DNA of 64,000 nucleotides from Doryteuthis pealeii (Eukaryota > Mollusca > Cephalopoda > Myopsida > Loliginidae). Numbering within the stretch: the stretch's first letter is position 1; each line of letters opens with the position of its first letter. The translations under genes were made by a program, and so were the position numbers. Location: the NCBI GenBank assembly GCA_023376005.1, contig CM042152.1:86745569-86809568 (forward strand), given 5' to 3'. The notes beneath the pieces were generated by a model. It searched no databases. It was not told where the DNA came from and saw only the letters and a program-made list of their open reading frames with translations. This document shows positions 44,405 to 57,330 of this stretch, piece after piece.

Positions 44405-46010
44405 TGTTATTTACTTGTTCATGACAACGACTGCGTCATAAAGTCCCAGTGTATATAACTTGTTAGAACACATTTACTTGTTCATGACAACGACTGCGTC
44501 ATAAAGTCCCAGTGTATATAACTTGTTAGAACACATTTACTTGTTCATGACACGACTGCGTCATAAAGTCCCAGTGTATATAACTTGTTAGAACACATTT
44601 ACTTGTTCATGACAACGACTGCGTCTAAAGTCCCAGTATATAACTTGTTAGAACACATTTACTTGTTCATGACAACGACTGCGTCATAAAGTCCCAGTGT
44701 ATATAACTGTTAGAACACATTTACTTGTTCATGACAACGACTGCGTTCCAGTGTATAAACTTGTTAGAACACATTTACTTGTTCATGACACCGACTGCGT
44801 CATAAAGTCCCAGTGTATATAACTTGTTAGAACACATTTACTTGTTCATGACAACGACTGCGTCATAAAGTCCCAGTGTATATAACTTGTTAGAACACAT
44901 TTACTTGTTCATGACACGACTGCGTCATAAAGTCCCAGTGTATATAACTTGTTAGAACACATTTATTGTTCAACGACTGCGTCATAAAGTCCCAGTGTAT
45001 AACTTTTAGAACACATTTACTTGTTTCATGACACCGACTGCGTCATAAGTCCCAGTGTATATAACTTGTTAGAACACATTTACTTGTTCATGACAACGAC
45101 TGCGTCATAAATCCAGTGTATATAACTTGTTAGAACACATTTACTTGTTCATGACAACGACTGCGTCATAAAGTCCCAGTGTATATAACTTGTTAGAACA
45201 CATTTACTTGTTCATGACAACGACTGCGTCATAAAGTCCCAGTGTATATAACTTGTTAGAACACATTTACTTGTTCATGACAACGACTGCGTCATAAAGT
45301 CCCAGTGTATATAACTTGTTAGAACACATTTACTTGTTTCATGACAACGACTGCGTCATAAAGTCCCAGTGTATATAACTTGTTAGAACACATTTACTTG
45401 TTCATGACAACGACTGCGTCATAAAGTCCCAGTGTATATAACTTGTTAGAACACATTTACTTGTTCATGACACCGACTGCGTCATAAAGTCCCAGTGTAT
45501 ATAACTTGTTAGAACACATTTACTTGTTCATGACACCGACTGCGTCATAAAGTCCCAGTGTATATAACTTGTTAGAACACATTTATTGTTCATGACAACG
45601 ACTGCGTCATAAAGTCCCAGTGTATATAACTTGTTAGAACACATTTACTTGTTCATGACAACGACTGCGTCATAAAGTCCAGTGTATATAACTTGTTAGA
45701 ACACATTTACTTGTTCATGACACCGACTGCGTCATAAAGTCCCAGTGTATATAACTTGTTAGACACATTTCTTGTTCATGACACCGACTGCGTCATAAAG
45801 TCCCAGTGTATATAACTTGTTAGAACACATTTACTGTTCATGACAACGACTGCGTCATAAAATCCCAGTGTATATGACTTGTTAGAACACATTTACTTGT
45901 TCATGACAACGACTGCGTCATAAAGTCCCAGTGTATATAACTTGTTAGAACACATTTACTTGTTCATGACAACACTGCGTCAAAAGTCCCAGTGTATATA
46001 TCAGTGTATA
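44405..46010. repeat. Tandem array, 63-bp unit (left arm)
   Basis: About 25 units built from ACTTGTTCATGACAACGACT, GCGTCATAAAGTCCCAGTG and TATATAACTTGTTAGAACAC. Variation is mostly single-base or small deletions plus GACAAC/GACACC alternates. Confidence 0.95.
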
Positions 46011-46694
46011 TAAGTATTTAATCTAATTAGTAAGCAGAATCAACCTTTAACTCTATATATTATGAGTTTATTAAAGTTCTCAATTTTTTTTCTTCAGCTC
46101 TAAACTCAACATTCCTCTATGACAGCTATAATTCTAGAAAAAGAAAAGAACATCAATTATTATCATAGTATAAAAATTGATTCACTTTTCATTGCAATAT
46201 ATTTAATCTGATACAACGAATAGATGGCACAAAATATGACCAAGCTAAATCCTTAATAGCAGATTATTTTTATCAACTGACCAGTGCAGATATAAGATTA
46301 GTTCTTCTAATGACATTTGACCAAACTAGGAAAGAATCTAGAGCTGTTGTATGTGTTTTATTGTTATCTGAGCAGTAAAAGTAATTACAATTTAAAAAGA
46401 AAGCAACCAACCCCTGACATGATTGGTGGGGTCAGAACAAAATACACTTTTAGCAAGAACACATTTACAGAAATTAGAAGTGAAAAAAAAAAAAAAGGGA
46501 GAATACAAACAACTAATTGAAAATGATTACTCTAAATGGAATAGTTTGAGAAACTCAACCAATCAAGGTGAATTGCATTTTGTCTATTTGTAGTGACAAT
46601 ATCTAAAAGGGCAATGAGATTGTCTTCCAACAGTCTTGACAAATTCTGATCAACCCCCCCCCCCAAAAAAACAAAACATCCATATGTTCTTAGG

Positions 46695-46908
46695 CATATA
46701 TTTTACACTCTCTTAAGCTCAGATTTAAAAAAAGAAAGTGATATATTGGTAGAAATTGTTGAAAGATACACTGTTTCAAAACTAAAATACTTTTGATTTG
46801 CATATATTTTACACTCTCTTAAGCTCAGGTTTAAAAAAAAGAAAGTGATATATTTGTAGAAATTGCTGTAAGATACACTGTCTCAAACTAAAATACTTTT
46901 GATTTAAT
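46695..46908. repeat. Direct duplication, about 105-bp unit (left arm)
   Basis: CATATATTTTACACTCTCTT through ACTTTTGATTT occurs twice in tandem. Mirrored at 54.42-54.63 kb. Confidence 0.85.
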
Positions 46909-48267
46909 GCAATGTATAAGATTGAAGCATTTCAATTTCTTAATCAATGAAATCTGGAATAAAATGAAAACCCATTTTAAATGTTTTTATAACATCAAAT
47001 ATATGAAGAAATAGTTAAAAGATTGTAAAAAAACAAAATTGGAATAACTTTTTTTAATTACTTAATGAAATGCTAAAATACAAACAGCAAAAACTAAAAA
47101 ATACTTTTTAGATAAGGGGAGTGTTTAAAAGGAAGTTTTGAATAGTGAAAATATTAGGTTTGCCATTAAACAATTTAGTTATAAAACATAACTTCATGGC
47201 TGGATTAGGTGGTTTTGCTATCTTACATCTAAATCTAAAAGTTTCATCAATAATCATGTCTATGAAGTGGTAAGTGTTTTTGATTTTAATGCTCATTTTA
47301 TAAGCAGGACTCTGTTGGATTATTATCAAGATATGAGCCATAAACAACTTCCTAGCTGAAATAAAAAAGCCATTGATGTTGCATTATGGGTAAAATGAAT
47401 GTTCTTATTACAATAAAAAAAAAAAAGAAGCCTGGCTCATGTCGGTTATTCGATTTGACATTTTCCTACGAGGAAGGAGCATCTTTCTGGATTGGATTTA
47501 ATCATCAGACTTGATAACCAACCATTTGTAAGTTAACTGGAATTAAAACCATTTTTTATAAGTTTATTCTCTGTATTGCCGTTTAATAAATTAGACCTTT
47601 CAACAACTCCCTCCCCCGGGAATAGACTAAACTTGCTTACTACAATGTTACAGTACTATAGAAGGGGGGAAAATATATGGGTGAAATAGATCTTTTGAAT
47701 CAACAAGCTCCGCCGAGGGGGAACCAAAAACAAGTGAGTTCTCCGTCTTCTCACAAGCCAGACCCTCTGTTGGTCAACACATTCTTCGGCTAGCAGCTAA
47801 TCTTTAGCAGTTCACAATCACATTTCCTCTTTAGTTTTATTTCTGTTCGACTAAAATCCATTTCTTTACTGAAAAGTGCTTTGTCGTCGACTGCTTCTGC
47901 TGCTGACTCCCCAGCGCTCAACTCACTTGTTATTTTATGGGCATATTAGCCAAACATCCGTGCACATCAAGTTGAACCTCGCACCCATCCAGTGCCCAAA
48001 ACGCATTTGTTTTTGCATGCGGGAGGACACGAGTTCGATCCCGGCCGGCAAGACAATGTCTTGCTCTTTTTCCTTTCTCGTTCTCCGTCACAGCACATTA
48101 ACCCCTATGCCATGGGAACACCTCTTATTTAACTTTTTGCTATACTAAGCACAGTGTATATTCTAAATAAGGCTGACATTATTGATTGATTTGAAACTTA
48201 ACTTTAAAGAGCATTCATTTATAAGAATGGGTGAACAATATGAATTTGCTCTATAGTTTGAAAACAA

Positions 48268-48434
48268 ATAAGTGAGGGAGTCTATCCCCTTTCACTAGCT
48301 AGCCTACCATCAGCTCCCTACTTTACTACACAGATCCTGTGCTGCTTCATATGCTGAGTTGGCAAGGGCCGATATCAAACCTGGAATCTTGGTTATTAAG
48401 ACGGATGCTCTACCAGCTGAGCTAAACTGGCCCT
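48268..48434 (-). repeat. Lys-tRNA-like SINE, internally deleted (left arm)
   Basis: Head and part of the tail remain. The GGCGCTCCACCTC...GGTCTAGC block is deleted. Mirrored at 52879-53043 with the same deletion. Confidence 0.8.
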
Positions 48435-49049
48435 ATGAAAACAATATAAATAAGTGAAATTTTTAATACATTTTTAATTATCAACAGAAAGAAATAATCC
48501 TTCCTCAGTAACTAATCTTCTCTTGACGTATTTGAGACTGAATTAGTTTATGTTCTAGAAGAGTTTCAAATTCAAGGTAAGCGAAACTTTTCACAAAAAT
48601 ATAATAGATAAAAAATGATTAGCTTCAAATAGATAAAATTCTTCAGGGAAATAAATCAATTCTCCCCCACCCCTTTCTAAAAAAAAGAAGAAATTATGGA
48701 ACTAATAGAGAGAAACAATAATAAGTTGGATGTTTCCAAGCTATTAACAAAGTTAATCATACAAAACCAGACTGGAATCAATCAAGGGAGGAGCTAAAAA
48801 TCAGTAATGGAAATCATGATTTTATGAGGGTCTGACCACTGGTACAATTGGGAATATACAAATTCAGCCATAAAACTGAACTAATAGTTGGTAAAAGCAA
48901 GATTGGGGGTTGAACTCACTACACTAATGAAATGTGTTTGTTGTAAGAGGAGCTTATTAATTTTGTGCCAAGAAATTATTTTTTTTTTTAAAACTTTTCA
49001 CCACTGAATTTGGACATTTTTGTTATTTAATAATCTATTTATCATTTCT

Positions 49050-49262
49050 CTGAATGTTTGAGATGAGGCTTGAAGATTAGTATTATCTGCTTTATTCGGA
49101 CTAATTGTCCCATCTTTATTGTATTTTGTACAACATTTCGGCCGATATGCCACCGGCCTTCTTCAGGTATTTCTTGTCGGACTCGGGAACCTTCTCGGAC
49201 TGGGAACATTCTTTTCGAACTCGGGAACTTTCTTGTCATAATCGGGAGCCATCATGGAACTT
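49050..49262 (-). mobile_element. Repeat with hammerhead-like module (left arm)
   Basis: Minus-strand order CCCGATTATGACAAGAAAG, CCTGAAGAAGGCCGGTGGCA, CGGCCGAAATGTTGTAC, then GGGACAA-TAGTCCGAATAA. CTGAAGA, stem II GGCCG/CGGCC and GAAA are intact. Stem I is not obvious. Family shared with 6.1 kb. Mirrored at 52050-52260. Confidence 0.6.
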
Positions 49263-49560
49263 TGAACCTAACCCTTTATTTATTCCATGGGGGGTATCCT
49301 GTTCTCATTCCGCTAACCATAGCTGGGGTAAGAGTTGTGTTATTATTTTTCTAACTGCCTCCACTCAGGATTCAACTCGGGATCCAGAGATAACAGTCCA
49401 ATTGACACATGGGCCTAGTGGATAAGGTAGTTAGGTTAAGAAGTTCTAAGTGACAGTTATCTCTGGATCCTGGGTTCAGCTCTTGACACCATTACTAAGA
49501 TGTAAGAGCGGCCATCAGTGCATATTTTGTTATGGAATTGTCCTATACTTAAAAATTCTT

Positions 49561-49800
49561 CAAGTCGACGGGGCGGCCTAAAGTCGGGATCAGCCAGTTC
49601 AGCGAGGGAGTCTAATCCCTTTTAATAGCGCAGATCAAGGAATTGTTTTAGCATCTGAGGTGGAGCGCCACAACCTACCCATCAAGCTCCCACTTTACCG
49701 CACAGATCCCTGTGCTACTCATACCTGAGTTGGCGGGACCGGTATCGAACGTAGGAACCTTGTGGTTTCTAGCCGAAGCTCTACCAACTGAGGCTAACTG
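49561..49800 (-). repeat. Lys-tRNA-like SINE (left arm)
   Basis: Full length with many single-base indels relative to both the family and its mirror copy at 51513-51751. Confidence 0.85.
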
Positions 49801-49945
49801 TTTTTTATTTTGTATAAATGTTCTGATTTCCTTTAAGTCCAAAAACGTTTGTATATTCTTTACAATGCTGTATTATGTCATATTTTTGTTGTACTCATTC
49901 TTTGCATCCCTGAAAAATTAATTAACTCTAAAACAAGTATAAGTA

Positions 49946-50190
49946 ATAAAGTCGTCAGGGCGGCCTAAAGTCGGTATCAGTCAATCAGTGAGGGAGTCTA
50001 TCCTCTTTTCACTAGCCCTAGACCAAGGAGATTGTTTTTGCATCTGAGGTGGTAGTGCCGACCCTACCATCAGCTCCTTACTTTACCACACAGATCCCTG
50101 TGCTACTCATATGCTGAGTTGGCGAGGGCTGGTATCGAACTAGGAACCTCATGGATTTCTATCCGAACGGCTCTACCAACGAGCACTACT
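49946..50190 (-). repeat. Lys-tRNA-like SINE (left arm)
   Basis: Full length. Mirrored at 51126-51373, again with scattered indels. Confidence 0.85.
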
Positions 50191-50570
50191 GAAGAATACA
50201 AAGCCAATCAAGATTTATATAGCCTGATGAAAAATTCAAAATATTAATGAAAGATAATTTATGCTTTGAATTTATAATCAAATTTTATCACTATTATTTT
50301 GATGATGTTTTAATGTCCAATAAAACACTACATTGAAATGTATGTTCTGTAAAGTTCGCAGGGAACTTAAAATTAACAACTTCTTTTGACTTGATAGTAG
50401 AAATCATGGTAAAGTTCTGCTATAAAATCAAAAAAAAAACTAAACTGTTTCTTGGAGATGATCGTGATAAGTGAAGAATACAGGGATGAATAAGGAAAGC
50501 TGCTTTAAGAGCTGATTATCCTCATCTTTGTCCCAAAATACAGGTGAGTGGGAATCGGAAAAGTTAAATT

Positions 50571-50741
50571 ACTTATTCAAACAGGAATAGAAAAAATAAA
50601 CCAGTGATAAATCTTTTCTTTTTTTTTAATAGGATTAATGCTATAAAACGGTGCTAATCCCACACACACAGAGAGAGCTTATTGCTGAATCCTCCAAGCT
50701 GTTGGTTCCTATTGTTATTTGAAAAATATGATCATGTAGGA
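50571..50741. other. Spacer at the centre of the giant inverted repeat
   Basis: About 170 bp without mirror counterpart. It starts after GGAATCGGAAAAGTTAAATT and ends before AATTAACTTTTCCAATTCCC. Confidence 0.8.
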
Positions 50742-51125
50742 AATTAACTTTTCCAATTCCCACTCACTGTAATTTTGGGATCAAAGATGAGGATAATTCA
50801 GCTTCTTAAAGGCAGCTTCCTTTATCATCCCTGTATTGTTTCACTTATTCACGATCATGCTCCAAGAAACAGTTTAGTTTTTTTTGATTTATAAGGCAGA
50901 ACTTTACCATTGATTTCTACTAGTTTCAAAGTCAAAATGAAGTTGTTAATTTTAATGCCTGGAACTTTACAGAGACATTTACATTTCAATGTAGTGTTTT
51001 ATTGGACTTAACATCCCAAAATAATAGTGATAAAATTTTGATTTATAAATCAAAGATAAATTATCTTTCATATATTTGAATTTTTCATCAGGGCTATATA
51101 AATCTTGATTGGCGTTTGTATTCTT

Positions 51126-51373
51126 CAGTAGTGCTCAGTTGGTAGAGCGTTCGGATAGAATCCTGAGGTTCCTAGTTCGATACCAGACCCGCGCCAACTC
51201 AGCATATGAGTAGCACAGGGATCTGTGTGGTAAAGTAGGAGCTGATGGTAGGTGTGGCACTACACCTCAGATGCAAAACATCTCTCTTGGTCTAAGTGCT
51301 AGTGAAAAGAGGATAGACTCCCTCACTGATTGACTGATACCGACTTTAGGCCGCCTGACGACTTTACTTACTT
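51126..51373 (+). repeat. Lys-tRNA-like SINE (right arm)
   Basis: Mirror of 49946-50190. Confidence 0.85.
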
Positions 51374-51512
51374 ACAAAGGGTACTTGTTTAGAGTTAATA
51401 TTTTTCAGGATGCAAAGAATGAGTACAACAAATATGACATATACAGCATTGTAAAGAATATACAAACGTTTTTGACTTAAAGGAATCAGAACATTATACA
51501 ACAAAATAAAAA

Positions 51513-51751
51513 CAGGGCGGGGTTAGCTCAGTTGGTAGAGCATCGGCTAGAAACCACAAGGTTCCTAGTTCGATACCGGTCCGCCAACTCAGCGTAGAGT
51601 AGACAGGGATCTGTGCGGTAAAAGTCGGGAGCTGATGGTAGGTGTGGCGCTCCACCTCAGATGCTAAAACAATCTCCTTGATCTAGCGCTATAAAAGGGA
51701 TAGACTCCCGTCGCTGACTGGCTGATCCGACTTTGGCCGCCCGTCGACTTG
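51513..51751 (+). repeat. Lys-tRNA-like SINE (right arm)
   Basis: Mirror of 49561-49800. It has its own indels (for example ATAAAAGGG for ATTGAAAAGGGG). Confidence 0.85.
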
Positions 51752-52049
51752 AAGAATTTTTAAGTATAGGACAATTCCATAACAAAATAGAATGCACTGA
51801 TGCTCTACATCTTAGTAATGGTGTCAAGAGCTGAACCCAGGATCCAGAGATAACTGTCACTTAGAACTGTCTTAACCTAACTACCTTATCCACTAGGCCA
51901 TGTGTCCAATTTGGACTGTTATCTCTGGATCCCGAGTTGAATCCTGAGTGGAGGCAGTTAGAAAAATAATTAACACAACTCCTACCCAGCTATGGTTAGG
52001 AATGAGAACAGGATACCCCCATGGAATAAATAAGGGTTAGGTTCAAAGT

Positions 52050-52260
52050 TCATGATGGCTCCCGATTATGACAAGAAAGTTCCCGAGTTCGAAAAGAATG
52101 TTCCCAAGTCCGAGAAGGTTCCGAGTCCGACAAGAAATACCTGAAGAAGGCCGTGGCATATCGGCCGAAATGTTGTACAAATAACAATAAAGATGGGACA
52201 ATAGTCCGAATAAAGCAGATAATACTAATCTTCAAGCCTCATCTCAAACATTCAGAGAAA
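52050..52260 (+). mobile_element. Repeat with hammerhead-like module (right arm)
   Basis: Mirror of 49050-49262. CTGAAGA, GGCC...GGCC and GAAA lie at about 52140-52172. Confidence 0.6.
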
Positions 52261-52878
52261 TGATAAATAGATTATTAAATAACAAAAATGTCCAAATTCA
52301 GTGGTGAAAAAGTTAAAAAAAAAAAAATAATTTCCTTGGCACAACAATTAAAAGCTCCTCTTACAACAAACACATTCATTAGTGTAGTGAGTTCAACCCC
52401 AATCTTGCCTTTTACCAGACTATTAGTTCAGTTTTATGGCTGACTTATTTGTATATTTCCCAATTGTACCAGTGGTCAGACCCTCATAAAATCCATGATT
52501 TCCATTACTGATTTTTATGGCTCCTCCCTTGATGATTCCAGTCTGGTTTTGTATGATTAACTTTGTTAATAGCTTGGAAACATCCAACTTATTATTGTTT
52601 CTCTCTATTAGTTCCATAATTTCTTCTTTTTTTTTAGAAGGGGTGGGGGAGAATTGATTTATTTCCCTGAAGAATTTTATCTATTTGAAGCTAATCATTT
52701 TTATCTATTATATTTTTGTGAAAAGTTTCGCTTACCTTGAATTTGAAACTCTTCTAGAACATAAAACTAATTCAGTTCTCAAATACGTCAAGAGAAGATT
52801 AGTTACTGAGGAAGGATTATTTTTTTCTGTTGATAATTAAAAATGTATTAAAATTTCACTTATTTATATTGTTTTCAT

Positions 52879-53043
52879 AGGGCCAGTTTAGCTCAGCTGG
52901 TAGAGCATCCGTCTAATAACCACAAGATTCCAGGTTTGATATCGGCCCTTGCCAACTCAGCATATGAGCAGCACAGGGATCTGTGTAGTAAAGTAGGGAG
53001 CTGATGGTAGGCTAGCTAGTGAAAAGGGGATAGACTCCTCACT
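52879..53043 (+). repeat. Lys-tRNA-like SINE, internally deleted (right arm)
   Basis: Mirror of 48268-48434. Begins GGGCCAGTTTAGCTCAGCTGG. Confidence 0.8.
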
Positions 53044-55314
53044 TATATTGTTTTCAAACTATAGAGCAAATTCATATTGTTCACCCATTCTTATAAATGA
53101 ATGCTCTTTAAAGTTAAGTTTCAAATCAATCAATAATGTCAGCCTTATTTAGAATATACACTGTGCTTAGTATAGCAAAAAGTTAAATAAGAGGTGTTCC
53201 CATGGCATAGGGGTTAATGTGCTGTGACGGAGAACGAGAAAGGAAAAAGAGCAAGACATTGTCTTGCCGGCCGGGATCGAACTCGTGTCCTCCCGCATGC
53301 AAAAACAAATGCGTTTTGGGCACTGGATGGGTGCGAGGTTTCAACTGATGTGCACGGATGTTTGGCTAATATGCCATAAATAACAAGTGAGTTGAGCGCT
53401 GGGGAGTCAGCAGCAGAAGCAGTCGACGACAAAGCACTTTTCAGTAAAGAAATGGATTTTAGTCGAACAGAAATAAAACTAAAGAGGAAATGTGATTGTG
53501 AACTGCTAAAGATTAGCTGCTAGCCGAAGAATGTGTTGACCAACAGAGGGTCTGGCTTGTGAGAAGACGGAGAACTCACTTGTTTTTGGTTCCCCCTCGG
53601 CGGGAGCTTGTTGATTCAAAGATCTATTTCACCCCATATATTTTCCCCCCTTCTATAGTACTGTAACATTGTAGTAAGCAAGTTTAGTCTATTCCCGGGG
53701 GAGGGAGTTGTTGAAAGGTCTAATTTATTAAACGGCAATACAGAGAATAAACTTATAAAAAATGGTTTTAATTCCAGTTAACTTACAAATGGTTGGTATC
53801 AAGTCCTGATGATTAAATCCAATCCAGAAAGATGCTCCTTCCTCGTAGGAAAATGTCAAATCGAATAACCGACATGAGCCAGGCTTCTTTTTTTTTTTAT
53901 TGTAATAAGAACATTCATTTTACCCATAATGCAACATCAATGGCTTTTTTATTTCAGCTAGGAAGTTGTTTATGGCTCATATCTTGATAATAATCCAACA
54001 GAGTCCTGCTTATAAAATGAGCATTAAAATCAAAAACACTTACCACTTCATAGACATGATTATTGATGAAACTTTTAGATTTAGATGTAAGATAGCAAAA
54101 CCACCTAATCCAGCCATGAAGTTATGTTTTATAACTAAATTGTTTAATGGCAAACCTAATATTTTCACTATTCAAAACTTCCTTTTAAACACTCCCCTTA
54201 TCTAAAAAGTATTTTTTTTTAGTTTTTGCTGTTTGTATTTTAGCATTTCATTAAGTAATTAAAAAAGTTATTCCAAATTTTGTTTTTTTACAATCTTTTA
54301 ACTATTTCTTCATATATTTGATGTTATAAAAACATTTAAAATGGGTTTTCATTTTTATTCCAGATTTCATTGATTAAGAAATTGAAATGCTTCAATCTTA
54401 TACATTGCATTAAATCAAAAGTATTTTAGTTTTGAGACAGTGTATCTTACAGCAATTTCTACAAATATATCACTTTCTTTTTTAAACCTGAGCTTAAGAG
54501 AGTGTAAAATATATGCAAATCAAAAGTATTTTAGTTTTGAAACAGTGTATCTTTCAACAATTTCTACCAATATATCACTTTCTTTTTTTAACCTGAGCTT
54601 AAGAGAGTGTAAAATATATGCCTAAGAACATATGGATGTTTTGTTTTTTGGGGGGTGGGGGTTGATCAGAATTTGTCAAGACCTGTTTTTGGAAGACAAT
54701 CTCATTGCCCTTTTAGATATTGTCACTACAAATAGACAAAATGCAATTCACCTTGATTGGTTGAGTTTCTCAAACTATTCCATTTAGAGTAATCATTTTC
54801 AATTTAGTTGTTTGTATTCTCCCTTTTTTTTTTTTTTTTCACTTCTAATTTCTGTAAATGTGTTCTTGCTAAAAGTGTATTTTGTTCTGACCCCCACCAA
54901 TCATGTCAGGGGTTGGTTGCTTTCTTTTTAAATTGTAATTACTTTTACTGCTCAGATAACAAATAAAACACATACAACAGCTCTAGATTCTTTCCTAGTT
55001 TGGTCAAATGTCATTAGAAGAACTAATCTTATATATCTGCACTGGTCAGTTGATAAAAATAATCTGCTATTAAGGATTTAGCTTGGTCAATATTTTGTGC
55101 CATCTATTCGTTGTATCAGATTAAATATATTGCAATGAAAAGTGAATCAATTTTTATACTATGATAATAATTGATGTTCTTTTCTTTTTCTAGAATTATA
55201 GCTGTCATAGAGGAATGTTGAGTTTAGAGCTGAAGAAAAAAAATTGAGAACTTTAATATAACTCATAATATATAGAGTTAAAGGTTGATTCTGCTTACTA
55301 ATTAGATTAAATAC

Positions 55315-56865
55315 TTATATACACTGATATATACACTGGGACTTTATGACGCAGTCGTTGTCATGAACAAGTAAATGTGTTCTAACAAGTTATATACACT
55401 GGGACTTTATGACGCAGTCGTTGTCATGAACAAGTAAATGTGTTCTAACAAGTCATATACACTGGATTTTATGACGCAGTCGTTGTCATGAACAAGTAAA
55501 TGTGTTCTAACAAGTTATATACACTGGGACTTTATGACGCAGTCGGTGTCATGAACAAGTAAATGTGTTCTAACAAGTTATATACACTGGGACTTTATGA
55601 CGCAGTCGGTGTCATGAACAAGTAAATGTGTTCTAACAAGTTATATACACTGGGACTTTATGACGCAGTCGTTGTCATGAACAAGTAAATGTGTTCTAAC
55701 AAGTTATATACACTGGGACTTTATGACGCAGTCGTGTCATGAACAAGTAAATGTGTTCTAACAAGTTATATACACTGGGACTTTATGACGCAGTCGGTGT
55801 CATGAACAAGTAAATGTGTTCTAACAAGTTATATACACTGGGACTTTATGACGCAGTCGTGTCATGAACAAGTAAATGTGTTCTAACAAGTTATATACAC
55901 TGGGACTTTATGACGCAGTCGTTGTCATGTGAACAAGTAAATGTGTGTTCTAACAAGTTATATACACTGGACTTTATGACGCAGTCGTTGTCATGAACAA
56001 GTAAATGTGTTCTAACAAGTTATATACACTGGGACTTTATGACGCAGTCGTTGTCATGAACAAGTAAATGTGTTCTAACAAGTTATATACACTGGGACTT
56101 TATGACGCAGTCGTTGTCATGAACAAGTAAATGTGTTCTAACAAGTTATATACACTGGGACTTTATGACGCAGTCGTTGTCATGAACAAGTAAATGTGTT
56201 CTAACAAGTTATATACACTGGGACTTTATGACGCAGTCGGTGTCATGAACAAGTAATGTGTTCTAACAAGTTATATACACTGGGACTTTATGACGCAGTC
56301 GTTGTCATGAACAAGTAAATGTGTTCTAACAAGTTATATACACGGGACTTTATGACGCAGTCGGTGTCATGAACAAGTAAATGTGTTCTAACAAGTTATA
56401 TACACTGGGACTTTATGACGCAGTCGTGTCATGAACAAGTAAATGTGTTCTAACAAGTTATATACACTGGGACTTTATGCAGTTGTCATGAACAAGTAAA
56501 TGGTTATATACACTGGACTTTAGACGCAGTCGTGTCATGAACAAGTAAATGTGTTCTAACAAGTTATATACACTGGGACTTTATGACGCAGTCGTTGTCA
56601 TGAACAAGTAAATGTGTTCTAACAAGTTATATACACTGGGACTTTATGACGCAGTCGTTGTCATGAACAAGTAAACGTTATATACACTGGGACTTTATGA
56701 CGCAGTCGTTGTCATGAACAAGTAAATGTGTTCTAACAAGTTATATACACTGGGACTTTATGACGCAGTCGTTGTCATGAACAAGTAAATGTGTTCTAAC
56801 AAGTTATATACACTGGGACTTTATGACGCAGTCGTTGTCATGAACAAGTAAATGTGTTCTAACAA
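55315..56865. repeat. Tandem array, 63-bp unit (right arm)
   Basis: Mirror of 44405-46010, with a slightly different number and pattern of deleted units (for example two short units near 56480-56530). Confidence 0.95.
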
Positions 56866-57078
56866 AATCATCTGAGTCCCTGTGAACTCCAGGATTAATA
56901 ATAAAAGAAAGAAAAGCAAACGAGAGAGACTTACCTTGTGGGCCAAAGTGGGCCATGAACCTGTCTCACTTGCAGGATGGGTGAAAACATGTGGTCAGGT
57001 AGTGTTCATTAGTATACTGTCAAATGGAGAAGCCGGAGGTGAGAAAAGGTCTTTTTATCAGATAGTACAGATGCATTT

Positions 57079-57330
57079 AAGGGCCGGGTTAGCTCTGTCG
57101 GTAGAGCGTTCAGCTAGAAACCACAAGGTTCCTAGTTCGATACCCGCCCTCGCCAACTCAGCATATGAGTAGCACAGGGATCTGTGCGGTAAAGTAAGGA
57201 GTTGATGGTAGGTGTGGCACTCCACCTCAGACACTAAAATAATCTCCTTGGTCTAGCGCCAGTGAAAAGGGGATAGACTCCCTCGCTGCATGGCTGATAC
57301 CGACATTAGGCCACCCCGACGACGACATTT
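57079..57330 (+). repeat. Lys-tRNA-like SINE (right arm)
   Basis: Mirror of 43951-44193. Head GGGCCGGGTTAGCTCTGTCGG. Frames that run through it are not genes. Confidence 0.85.

Larger units (their letters stand above)
37337..50570 (+). repeat. Giant inverted repeat, left arm
   Basis: Every landmark is mirrored in the right arm: the 59-bp array, solo LTR, paired (TA)n tracts, GC-richer block at 43.1-43.4 kb, SINE at 44.0 kb, 63-bp array, 105-bp duplication at 46.7-46.9 kb, SINEs at 48.3, 49.6 and 50.0 kb. Identity is high throughout, with scattered 1-2-base indels and array-length differences. Stretches between the listed features are AT-rich, with no gene recognised. The 72-codon frame at 38108-38326 is duplicated with the arm and is unlike known proteins. 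Confidence 0.95.

Noticed and set aside
44405..46010. CRISPR-like regular array
   Set aside because: The whole 63-bp unit repeats with no unique spacers. It is an ordinary satellite in a eukaryotic genome.
47990..48060. GAGTTCGATCCCGGCC B-box as a separate tRNA or SINE
   Set aside because: No A box at the right distance on the same strand, and no second copy apart from the mirror arm.
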